Shown one piece after another: positions 38,419 to 45,979 of a stretch of DNA of 64,000 nucleotides. The stretch is from positions 1 to 64,000 of IMG/VR virus record IMGVR_UViG_3300048694_001252. One strand, given 5' to 3'. Position 1 is the stretch's first letter. The number at the start of each line of letters is the position of its first letter. The position numbers and the translations under genes were made by a program. The DNA comes from a virus. The notes under the pieces are model-generated. The model was not told the origin of the DNA. It searched no databases and saw nothing but the letters and a program-made list of their open reading frames with translations.

Positions 38419-38686
38419 TGGGATTCCTCATCAAAGAAGCGAATATAACATGTCCTTCAAAATTGGTCAAGGCCTCTTGGGCCTGCTGCATCAGGTTCTC
38501 AAACTGGGGTGTGGGATTGCGACGCCTACGCGAGATCACGCGCTCTTGATCGGCCCGGCGCAAGAGATCTATTGCGGGGCGACTCATGCGCCTGAGATCG
38601 CGGCGCGCAAAACGCGGCAAGCGTTCAATGCGCTCCAGACTCTGTTGCAGCCTGGAGTTTAGCTCGTCCCAATCTTCCAGTTTCAT
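38402..38686 (-). CDS. Small basic unknown protein, leaderless (94 aa)
   Basis: MKLEDWDELNSRLQQSLERIERLPRF-type helical N terminus, then Arg-rich RRADQERVISRRRRNP. Overlaps the next gene by 17 nt. The ATG is 6 nt after the -10 box, so the first gene of a probably leaderless early message. Nucleic-acid binding is possible given the charge; function unknown. Confidence 0.65.
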   Translation of the reverse strand: MKLEDWDELNSRLQQSLERIERLPRFARRDLRRMSRPAIDLLRRADQERVISRRRRNPTPQFENLMQQAQEALTNFEGHVIFASLMRNPNEEQD

Positions 38687-38692
38687 ACAGTT

Positions 38693-38721
38693 ATTTTAGC
38701 TGATCGATCAATTCTGGTCAA
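38693..38721 (-). promoter_or_regulatory. Sigma70-type promoter abutting an ATG
   Basis: On the minus strand: -35 TTGACC (38721-38716), 17-nt spacer, -10 TAAAAT (38698-38693), 6 nt to ATG 38686. Shares GGTTGACCA with the promoter at 3.15 kb. Confidence 0.75.
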
Positions 38722-38729
38722 CCACCCCA

Positions 38730-38735
38730 TAAATA
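38730..38735 (+). promoter_or_regulatory. Late-promoter box TAAATA (short-gap type)
   Basis: CATAAATACA on the plus strand, 7 nt before ATG 38743. Divergent from the early promoter in the same 56-nt gap. Confidence 0.65.
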
Positions 38736-38742
38736 CAGCACT

Positions 38743-40284
38743 ATGCCCAAACTCAGTTTATGGCGTCCCAATAGGACCCGTGATTATCAGTATCTAGATC
38801 GTATCATTAGCGAGCGCTATACCGTGGGTGGTATGGACATCTTTGTGCACAAATACATGGGCCCGCAGACCGGGGGCGAAGATTCGACCTTTAGCGGTAA
38901 CGCAGATGCCACCCAACCCGTGTACGAAACACAGAGTCCGCTCAACATACAGGACCTGCTGTTGTTGGAAAACCGCGATAGGATCTATGATCAAGACATC
39001 TACGTCATGCGCGGTGTATATACCCATCAAGACATCGACTTTGATCTCACCCAGTTTGGTCTATTTCTCAACAGTGATACCCTGTTCATGACATTTCACT
39101 TCAATGACATGATTGACACATTTGGGCGAAAACTCATGAACGGAGATGTGTTGGAACTGCCCAATCTCAAAGACTACTATCCGCTCAATGCAGCCACGCC
39201 CGAACCACTGCCGCGATACTATGTGATACAAGATGCCAACTACGCCAGTGAAGGACTCAGCCAGACCTGGTTACCACACATCTGGCGTGTCAAGGCCACA
39301 CCCTTGACCAACGCCCAGGAATTCAAAGACATCTTGAAAAAGCCCATGGTCAATAGTACCATCTGGGATAGCGACAATTTCTATCCGCAGAACAGCGTGG
39401 TCAATTACAACAATACCTACTATCGTGCTGGTGCGAATGTTCCAGCCGGTACCGACATCACCAACACCACCTACTGGACACCGTACACTCCGGGCACACA
39501 AGACGAGCTCATGACCACCCGGTTGAAGGATCAAGCAATCGACGATGCCATACTCACACAAGCCGATGTGGAAGTACCTGCATCCGGTTATGATGTCAAG
39601 AGCTATTACATCGTGCCCACGGTACAAGGTGTGCCTGTAACCCCAGCTATATGGAATCTCTGGGATCGAGACTCAGCCTACAATGCGGGTACCGTGGTCA
39701 ATATTGATCGACAGTACTGGACTGCTCGGGCTGACGTGCCGCCGGGTGTGCAAATATCCAATCAGGAATACTGGACCCCTTATCAGGCCAGTGCAGGTGG
39801 GCAACCGGCCAGCCCTGATACCCTATATACCAACAGCGCCACCACAGTGGACGGTACCCAAGGCGGTATGAATGTTACGCCCCAGGGCGATGGCTACACC
39901 GTAGGATACCTTACCGGTGATGGTGTACCGCCCAATGGTCTGCCTTGCGGTGTAGGTACCACGTTCCCATCTGGTGCTGTACCCGGCGATTACTTTTTGC
40001 GCTTGGATTATTTTCCTAACCGCCTGTTTAGATACAATGGTTCACGCTGGTTACACATCGAAGACAAAGTTCGTACCAATCTCAACAATGGCAGTGTGAA
40101 CGACACCCTGCGCAGCAGCTTTGTCAACAACACCTACACCACGGCCACCACGGATCAGGGCAACATACCCAGCCGTCAGAGTCTCAGCGAAGTGCTACGA
40201 CCTCGTGCGGACAATGGCAGCCAGGGCGGTCACTTTCCCGCCAAGCCCTATCCCAACACACAACCTGGACAGAAATCTAGCTGA
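38743..40284 (+). CDS. 14: Neck protein gp14-like with inserted binding modules (513 aa)
   Basis: MPKLSLWRPNRTRDYQYLDR, FVHKYMGPQTG, LLLLENRDRIYDQDIYVMRG, GLFLNSDTLFMTFHFNDMID and GRKLMNGDVLELPNLKDYY match the cyanophage gp14 neck protein. About twice the size of T4 gp14 (256 aa). Extra modules: two carbohydrate-binding-like repeats (YPQNSVVNYNNTYYRAGANV...YWTPY near 212-248; YNAGTVVNIDRQYWTARADV...YWTPY near 310-346), and a Trp module GDYFLRLDYFPNRLFRYNG near 415. The first insert seems to split a neck-domain helix. Followed after 2 nt by gp15. Confidence 0.82.
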   Translation: MPKLSLWRPNRTRDYQYLDRIISERYTVGGMDIFVHKYMGPQTGGEDSTFSGNADATQPVYETQSPLNIQDLLLLENRDRIYDQDIYVMRGVYTHQDIDFDLTQFGLFLNSDTLFMTFHFNDMIDTFGRKLMNGDVLELPNLKDYYPLNAATPEPLPRYYVIQDANYASEGLSQTWLPHIWRVKATPLTNAQEFKDILKKPMVNSTIWDSDNFYPQNSVVNYNNTYYRAGANVPAGTDITNTTYWTPYTPGTQDELMTTRLKDQAIDDAILTQADVEVPASGYDVKSYYIVPTVQGVPVTPAIWNLWDRDSAYNAGTVVNIDRQYWTARADVPPGVQISNQEYWTPYQASAGGQPASPDTLYTNSATTVDGTQGGMNVTPQGDGYTVGYLTGDGVPPNGLPCGVGTTFPSGAVPGDYFLRLDYFPNRLFRYNGSRWLHIEDKVRTNLNNGSVNDTLRSSFVNNTYTTATTDQGNIPSRQSLSEVLRPRADNGSQGGHFPAKPYPNTQPGQKSS

Positions 40285-40286
40285 TC

Positions 40287-41705
40287 ATGACAATCACTCA
40301 AGAATTTTTTTATGACGAGCAAATAAGACGCTTCCTCCTGCAGTTTACCCGAGCGGTATCGGGTTTTCAGGTGGAATATGGTCGTGACAAAGACGACCCC
40401 AACAAGATGGCTCTGCTACGAGTGCCAGTGCGCTACGGTGATGCCACTCGTAATGCCCAAACCATCATACAGGAAAATTCCGCTAACAATTTGCCTAGCA
40501 CTCCGCTCATGACCTTTTATATCACCAGTCTCACCTATGATCGTCAGCGACTGCAAGAACCCTATCATGTGAACAAGGTATCTGTGCGCCAACGCACCTA
40601 TGATCCAGCTACCGAAACTTATGAAACCACGCAGGGCAATGCGTTTACTGTGGAACGCCTGATGCCGGTACCCTACAAAATGAGTATCAATCTAGACATC
40701 TGGACATCAAATACCAATCAAAAATGGCAGCTATGGGAACAGTTGTCGGCCCTGTTCAATCCCAGTCTGGAAGTAACGAGCACCGATAACTTCCTGGACT
40801 GGACCAGCCTGTCTGTGATCGAACTGGATGACACTGTGTATACCAGTCGTAGCATACCCATGGGCACCGATAACCCCATAGACATCGCCACATGGAAATT
40901 CAACATACCCATTTGGCTGAGCAGTCCAGTCAAGGTCAAGAAGCTGGGAGTGGTAGAACGTGTGGTCATGAGCATGTATGATGCCCAAGGCGATTTCAAC
41001 GACGCTATCACCAACAACGATCTCTTGTTGGGTACTCGTGTGATGGTCACACCCTGGAACTACAAGTTGGTTGTCATAGACAATGCCATACAGATTCTCT
41101 ACAACCCTACCATCGTGCCCAATGGCAGTCTGGCTGATCTTGGACCCACAGCCATCGTGGCCGACAGCCCCCTGCTATGGCCTGCCGTGATAGGCGCCTA
41201 TGGTGTGTTGAGACCTGGAATCAGTCAGATCCGACTGAATCTACCACCTGAAAATCCCGACACACAGATCGTGGGTACCATTGTTGTTGATCCCAACGAT
41301 GATCGCCTGGTGATTTTCACGCCAGATGCGGATACGGTACCACAAAATACTCTCGAACCCATCAATGCCATCATAGATCCACTAATTAGTGCGCCAGGCG
41401 ATGGCCTACCCACGCCCGCCACAGGCACTAGATATCTCTTGACCCAGGCCACTGGTAGCTGGTCCAACAGTGATAACCCTTTGGCCTGGCTGGGCGAACA
41501 GGATCAACCCTTGGTGGCTCAGGCCAACGACATCATAGAGTGGATGGGCACACGCTGGCGCGTGGTTTTTGTGGCCGCGGATGAATCTACCCAACAGTTC
41601 GTGACCAACATAACTACAGGTACACAGTACGAGTGGACCGGCGAATTCTGGAAGAAAAGTTATCAAGGTGTATACATGGGTGGTGAATGGAATCTAGTGT
41701 TGTAA
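40287..41705 (+). CDS. 15: Tail sheath terminator/completion protein gp15-like (472 aa)
   Basis: FYDEQIRRFLLQFTRAVSG, QVEYGRDKDD, ALLRVPVRYGD, MTFYITSLTYDRQRLQEPY, VPYKMSINLDIWTSN and IATWKFNIPIWLSSPVKVKK follow T4 gp15 (272 aa), which caps the sheath at the neck. The extra C-terminal 200 residues (NDIIEWMGTRWRVVF, QYEWTGEFWKKSYQG) are typical of cyanophage versions. Directly downstream of gp14, as in T4. Confidence 0.85.
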   Translation: MTITQEFFYDEQIRRFLLQFTRAVSGFQVEYGRDKDDPNKMALLRVPVRYGDATRNAQTIIQENSANNLPSTPLMTFYITSLTYDRQRLQEPYHVNKVSVRQRTYDPATETYETTQGNAFTVERLMPVPYKMSINLDIWTSNTNQKWQLWEQLSALFNPSLEVTSTDNFLDWTSLSVIELDDTVYTSRSIPMGTDNPIDIATWKFNIPIWLSSPVKVKKLGVVERVVMSMYDAQGDFNDAITNNDLLLGTRVMVTPWNYKLVVIDNAIQILYNPTIVPNGSLADLGPTAIVADSPLLWPAVIGAYGVLRPGISQIRLNLPPENPDTQIVGTIVVDPNDDRLVIFTPDADTVPQNTLEPINAIIDPLISAPGDGLPTPATGTRYLLTQATGSWSNSDNPLAWLGEQDQPLVAQANDIIEWMGTRWRVVFVAADESTQQFVTNITTGTQYEWTGEFWKKSYQGVYMGGEWNLVL

Positions 41706-42115
41706 AAGCAGTAGGTGTGTGGTTCCGAGCTGTCACTACCGGTCGTTATCTCTATCTCATGCGCAATGATCCCCGGCATCCCCAGGTCTGGGGCCTGCCC
41801 GGCGGCAAAATTGAATCAGGCGAAACGCTCTTGGGTGGTATGGAACGCGAATGCTGCGAAGAACTGGGCCGCATGCCCTCGTATCTACGCCTGATGCCTC
41901 TGGAGAAATTTACCAGCGCCGACGGACATTTTGAATACAACACCTGGGTGTGTGTGGTGGCCGAGGAATTCCAACCCCGACTCAACTCGGAACACTTGGG
42001 CTATGCCTGGATCGATGCGGGACAATGGCCTCGGCCCATGCATCCCGGTCTCTGGAACGTGATCAACATTGAAGATGTACAGGGCAAACTGCGCTTGATC
42101 GAAGCTAGCTCTTGA
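41687..42115 (+). CDS. NUDIX hydrolase (142 aa)
   Basis: Nudix box GX5EX7REUXEEXG is present: G40, E46, R54-E55, E58-E59, G61 in GKIESGETLLGGMERECCEE. VWGLPGG precedes it as usual. Hydrolyses a nucleoside diphosphate linked to another moiety; with the sugar genes around, a GDP-mannose-type substrate is possible but not shown. Start overlaps gp15 by 19 nt; 3' end overlaps the convergent gene by 11 nt. Confidence 0.9.
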   Translation: MESSVVKAVGVWFRAVTTGRYLYLMRNDPRHPQVWGLPGGKIESGETLLGGMERECCEELGRMPSYLRLMPLEKFTSADGHFEYNTWVCVVAEEFQPRLNSEHLGYAWIDAGQWPRPMHPGLWNVINIEDVQGKLRLIEASS

Positions 42116-43334
42116 CAGTGCCAAACAGGTAGTGGTCCGCTGGTTTGACCGCGGTACCAAGATCGCGCAGTTGATCACGAACTGGGGCATTGATCAGATC
42201 CGGATGCACCCACCAGTCTTCGTAGCTGTGCGTGAGATCAAAGGCTACATCTCCGGCCATGAGTTCGTAGCCCTGTTTCCTTAGATAATCGCGACTGCGA
42301 TCTCGCACACCGGGATCGGCATAGTAGTCATGCTCAAAGGTCACCACAGCAAATCGATAGCGGTCCCAAGGCATGCTCATCAAGATGCGGAGGCTGTTTT
42401 CGGGCGGCTCGCAGTCTATCTGTAGATAGCCTAGATCTCGGGGCGCGCCATACTGCGCTAGTAGGGCTGCATAGTCGGTACGGGTAGCATCCTGGCACAA
42501 TACTGTGTTACGCCGCTGACGACCAAAGTCTTCTACCTTGGCCTGGTTTATGTCCAGGCTGATACCACGCCAGCCAAAGCGCGTTTCTAGCAGAGCCGTG
42601 TTGTTGTGGTAAAAGGGTTCGGCGCTGCCCACTTCGAGATACCATTTTTCTCGTTGGCCTTGATTGGCTGCCAAAACAAATATGTCCTGCAGACTCTGAC
42701 TGTGGTTTTGTGAGAGGTCGTGTAGTCCCGAGAAAGCACAGCGTATGTGGTTGGCCTGACTGGGATCAAAGGGCAGATTCAGTCGCGGCCAACCGCACAC
42801 CTGGAGATTGCGATCGCAGGCGTTGCGATGTATGTCATCAAGTGGATGGCTATAGCGCAGCTCAAACATCATGCGTCGGCTCTGTTCACATTCACCCACC
42901 CACCAGGCACACACTGCCTGTTCAAACAACAAGCCCCAGCGTCCGGGATATTCCACATTGGTCAAAAGTGGTGCGTGATCCCAGCTGCAAATCTTGAGAG
43001 CCATGTTGCTCATGGTCCAACCCTCGTGCCATTGCTCCTGGCGTTCGTGTGCTCGAGCTAGTAGGAAGTAGGCCTCGGGTCGATCCATCATGAGATTGAT
43101 GGCCTTTTGCAACAGTACCTTTTGGGTGTCGTCGCGTGTTTTTTGCTTGCCAAAGCAGAGAGACATACGCAGCAAACTCTCGTATTGCAGCAAGATGTCC
43201 TGAGCTCGTTCGGCGGTGCGCAGATAAAAGCTGATGGCAGCACCAGTCTGGCCCAGGAGTTCATACTCCAGACCCAGATGAAAGTTGCAGCCAGCATCTT
43301 CGGGGTTATTGACGTAGTCTAAGAGATGTTTCAT
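42105..43334 (-). CDS. TPR plus FkbM-type methyltransferase fusion (409 aa)
   Basis: Residues 12-130 are helical TPR-like repeats (NFHLGLEYELLGQTGAAISF, AYFLLARAHERQEQWHEG). From about 235 an FkbM-like methyltransferase: WYLEVGSAEPFYHNNTALLE, GWRGISLDINQ, TVLCQDATRTDY, LGYLQIDCEPPENSLRIL. FkbM enzymes O-methylate sugars or polyketides. ATG overlaps the stop of the 861-aa gene (ATGA), so the two are co-translated; both carry FkbM domains. Likely acts on the same glycan product; inference. Confidence 0.78.
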   Translation of the reverse strand: MKHLLDYVNNPEDAGCNFHLGLEYELLGQTGAAISFYLRTAERAQDILLQYESLLRMSLCFGKQKTRDDTQKVLLQKAINLMMDRPEAYFLLARAHERQEQWHEGWTMSNMALKICSWDHAPLLTNVEYPGRWGLLFEQAVCAWWVGECEQSRRMMFELRYSHPLDDIHRNACDRNLQVCGWPRLNLPFDPSQANHIRCAFSGLHDLSQNHSQSLQDIFVLAANQGQREKWYLEVGSAEPFYHNNTALLETRFGWRGISLDINQAKVEDFGRQRRNTVLCQDATRTDYAALLAQYGAPRDLGYLQIDCEPPENSLRILMSMPWDRYRFAVVTFEHDYYADPGVRDRSRDYLRKQGYELMAGDVAFDLTHSYEDWWVHPDLINAPVRDQLRDLGTAVKPADHYLFGTVKS

Positions 43335-45916
43335 CGTGGATAAAATCGCATGGGTTGTGGTGCGGGATGCGCACCATTTTCGCAGCTGGTACAGATATCA
43401 TAGCAGGTATTGGCCTGAGGTATGACTTGTTCGTAGCTGTGACTGTCTAGGTTGCCGATGATATTGTCCAGGCCATAATCCATGCAGCATAGACTAACAT
43501 CACCATTGGGCATCAGTACGTTGTGATAGAGATTTTCTACACACCCGCAGGTACGCGGACCATCGGTGTGCTTGATGCGGTTCCAACGATGCTTGATATC
43601 CATGAGCTCGGGCTTTAGTATGGCCTCACGGCTGAGATTGCCGGCTCTGTCCCACATCTGTCCCACCACAAAGGTCTGATCAAAACAATGGGCCACTGCA
43701 GGATGAACCTCACGGCCCATGCTCATGACCTTGAAGTTGGTGATGCGCTGATGATTGTCTCGGATCCATTCGCATAGTTTGATATATCGGGGTGTGATGG
43801 GATGTTTGGCCAAGAGTTCGCTGTCGGGCAAATGAAAGGTAAAACCACCATTGGGTTCGCCCACAAATGGTATATGGGCTATGCGTTCCATATCCTCGAT
43901 GCTCATGCCTATACCCGTGGTAAACACGCTGATGGGATGACCTTGCTCATGGGCATACAACACCATGTCTGAGCAGTGTCGGTTCAACCAAGGTTCTACA
44001 AAACCCGAAAATGTGATACGCACGTCTTGGGGTATTTTGTCGACCCATCGCTGGAAATCTTCCAGCTGCATGATCCGGTTGCCCTTGTAACTTTCTACCA
44101 ACAGCCGCTGGGGACAGAACACACAATCTACCGTGCATCCGCCCTGGGGCACCGAAGTGGTCACCTCCATGGTGGGAGCCGGGTGATGTTGCCAGGGTTT
44201 CTTTTGTTCCAGGGGCACACGGTTGTCGATCCACACATTGATAGCGGAATAGAATTCAATAAACCAGTCCGACCATAGATTGGGTTTGATATCCACGTAG
44301 TCCAGGCTTTCTATGCGATGCGAAGTCATTTGCCTGAGATAGGTATCACGGAAACGTCGGAATTTTTGTTTCAGTTCAGGAGTGTTGAGATGGAATTCAC
44401 CGGCGATCTTGCGCACATTGCGATTTATCCACTCAAAATTGGCATCATTGAAGATCTCGTACTCACCACCTTCGCAGTCGGTCTTGACGAAGTCTATGTG
44501 ATCCAGATCATACTGGGCCAAAATGGCCGGGAAGGCTATGGTATCCACGGGTTTGGCATCAGATCCATCGCTGATATCTACTCGAGCCGGGTCAAATAGT
44601 CCTGCTATCATGTTGGTGCCGGTGGTAGCGGCCATGGCACGATTGATCAGCGTGGCTGAAATATCCAGACGCTTGGCATTCTTCTCCAGGGTACGGAACA
44701 GATTGGACTCGGGTTCAAGACACAGGATACGTTTTATATTTTTGTTGGCCAGGCTCCATAGGAAAGGACCCGAACTGGCTCCCACATCCAGCACAGTATC
44801 ACCGGGTTCAACCGGGAAAAATTTCTGATATACGTCATGGTTGAAGATTTCATCATAGACTTGTTCCATGAACCAAGGATTGGCCTGGATGGCTCCCCAG
44901 TTGAATCCGCGAGTGTTGAGATTTTTGCCCCAGATCAAATCGTCCAACAATGTTCGTGGCATGCGTAGCACAAAAGCCGCATTGTCTTGATAACCAAAGC
45001 TGAGAGCCAGATCATCGCCCAACCAGGCAGCGCCGCAACAGAATTCGATGTCGGCGTTCATGAACGAAAAACTCGGCGTCACGCGGATCATTTCCCAGTC
45101 ACGGTTCCAGACTATGAACCTATGTCGATACACCGCATCTTTTTGACCGTGCTCGCTCTTGAATAGATCTACTTCATGGGTCAGGGCCAGATAAAATTCT
45201 CCGTAGGGTATGACTTGGCTACTGCCCCTGGGATCTGGCAAATTTGGGATGCGCGATCGCTCATCTATGAATATGGTCTTGGTCTCTTTGGTCAGGGGAT
45301 CATATCTGACCACTTCAGTGGGATTGGTCCATTTGACATAGGTGTAGGGTTGATCCAGCACCGGCATCCAGTTCTTTTCGCAATAGCTGGTGTCAGTGCC
45401 CGGGGCCGGCATGCGTTGGCGACTGATTTCCCGTAGATCTTGGATTTCGCTGAGCTCCATGCGTCCTTGTCCGTTGACCGTGGTGTCCCGGCGCACACCA
45501 GTATAGTACAGGCGTCCACACCAGCGTACCACACGCGCATCTTCTAGTCCAACAAATTCCCAGATAGGCTCCACATCCAGGGCCGAAGTGTCTATCTGAT
45601 CCACGGTCTCGATGTTGAGATTTGGGTCTAGCACGGCCAGATAATTCCAGGTGCGCAGATGGCGATCATTTTCGGGATGCAGATACTGCAAGGGCCCGTA
45701 GCGATGCTGGAATTTTTTGTTTTCGCTGTGGTACAGCGTATAGTTCACATGCCGAATATTGCATAATATGCGATCCCCGTCCACATAGATCGATGGGTTC
45801 ATGAGACCGGTACCATTGGTTTTTTCTGCTGGTATGATCAGGGGATGCAGGGAACCGCCCCGGGACAATGCTACTGATACTAGACCATTTTTCTCTACTG
45901 CTTGGGCATCATTCAT
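43331..45916 (-). CDS. Three-domain fusion: GH130-like propeller, FkbM methyltransferase, radical SAM (861 aa)
   Basis: Residues 1-345: five-bladed propeller like GH130 mannoside phosphorylases (NPSIYVDGDRILCNIRHVN, WEFVGLEDARVVRW, WTNPTEVVRYDP, GSSQVIPYGEFYLALTHEV, ADIEFCCGAAWLGDDLALSF). Residues 365-560: FkbM domain (GDTVLDVGASSGPFLW, ILCLEPESNLFRTLEKNA, IDFVKTDCEGGEYEIF). Residues 585-861: radical SAM, CTVDCVFC carrying CX3CX2C near 594-602, then a SPASM-like C-terminal Cys cluster (GPRTCGCVENLYHNV, GDVSLCCMDYGL, CYDICTSCENG). Such a chain is not one I know. Probably builds or edits a sugar decoration. The 63-nt gap 45917-45979 has AT-rich TATAA-like motifs but no box I would call. Confidence 0.8.
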   Translation of the reverse strand: MNDAQAVEKNGLVSVALSRGGSLHPLIIPAEKTNGTGLMNPSIYVDGDRILCNIRHVNYTLYHSENKKFQHRYGPLQYLHPENDRHLRTWNYLAVLDPNLNIETVDQIDTSALDVEPIWEFVGLEDARVVRWCGRLYYTGVRRDTTVNGQGRMELSEIQDLREISRQRMPAPGTDTSYCEKNWMPVLDQPYTYVKWTNPTEVVRYDPLTKETKTIFIDERSRIPNLPDPRGSSQVIPYGEFYLALTHEVDLFKSEHGQKDAVYRHRFIVWNRDWEMIRVTPSFSFMNADIEFCCGAAWLGDDLALSFGYQDNAAFVLRMPRTLLDDLIWGKNLNTRGFNWGAIQANPWFMEQVYDEIFNHDVYQKFFPVEPGDTVLDVGASSGPFLWSLANKNIKRILCLEPESNLFRTLEKNAKRLDISATLINRAMAATTGTNMIAGLFDPARVDISDGSDAKPVDTIAFPAILAQYDLDHIDFVKTDCEGGEYEIFNDANFEWINRNVRKIAGEFHLNTPELKQKFRRFRDTYLRQMTSHRIESLDYVDIKPNLWSDWFIEFYSAINVWIDNRVPLEQKKPWQHHPAPTMEVTTSVPQGGCTVDCVFCPQRLLVESYKGNRIMQLEDFQRWVDKIPQDVRITFSGFVEPWLNRHCSDMVLYAHEQGHPISVFTTGIGMSIEDMERIAHIPFVGEPNGGFTFHLPDSELLAKHPITPRYIKLCEWIRDNHQRITNFKVMSMGREVHPAVAHCFDQTFVVGQMWDRAGNLSREAILKPELMDIKHRWNRIKHTDGPRTCGCVENLYHNVLMPNGDVSLCCMDYGLDNIIGNLDSHSYEQVIPQANTCYDICTSCENGAHPAPQPMRFYPR

Positions 45917-45979
45917 ATGTTTAGTTATAATGCCAAGCGTGGATGCCTATAATTTCCGTCTAGATTAGATATTTTGAGT

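Noticed and set aside
45917-45979. TATAA-like motifs before the 861-aa gene as promoters
   Set aside because: Several imperfect TATAA strings but neither a TAAATA box nor a -35 at 17 nt, so I did not call one.
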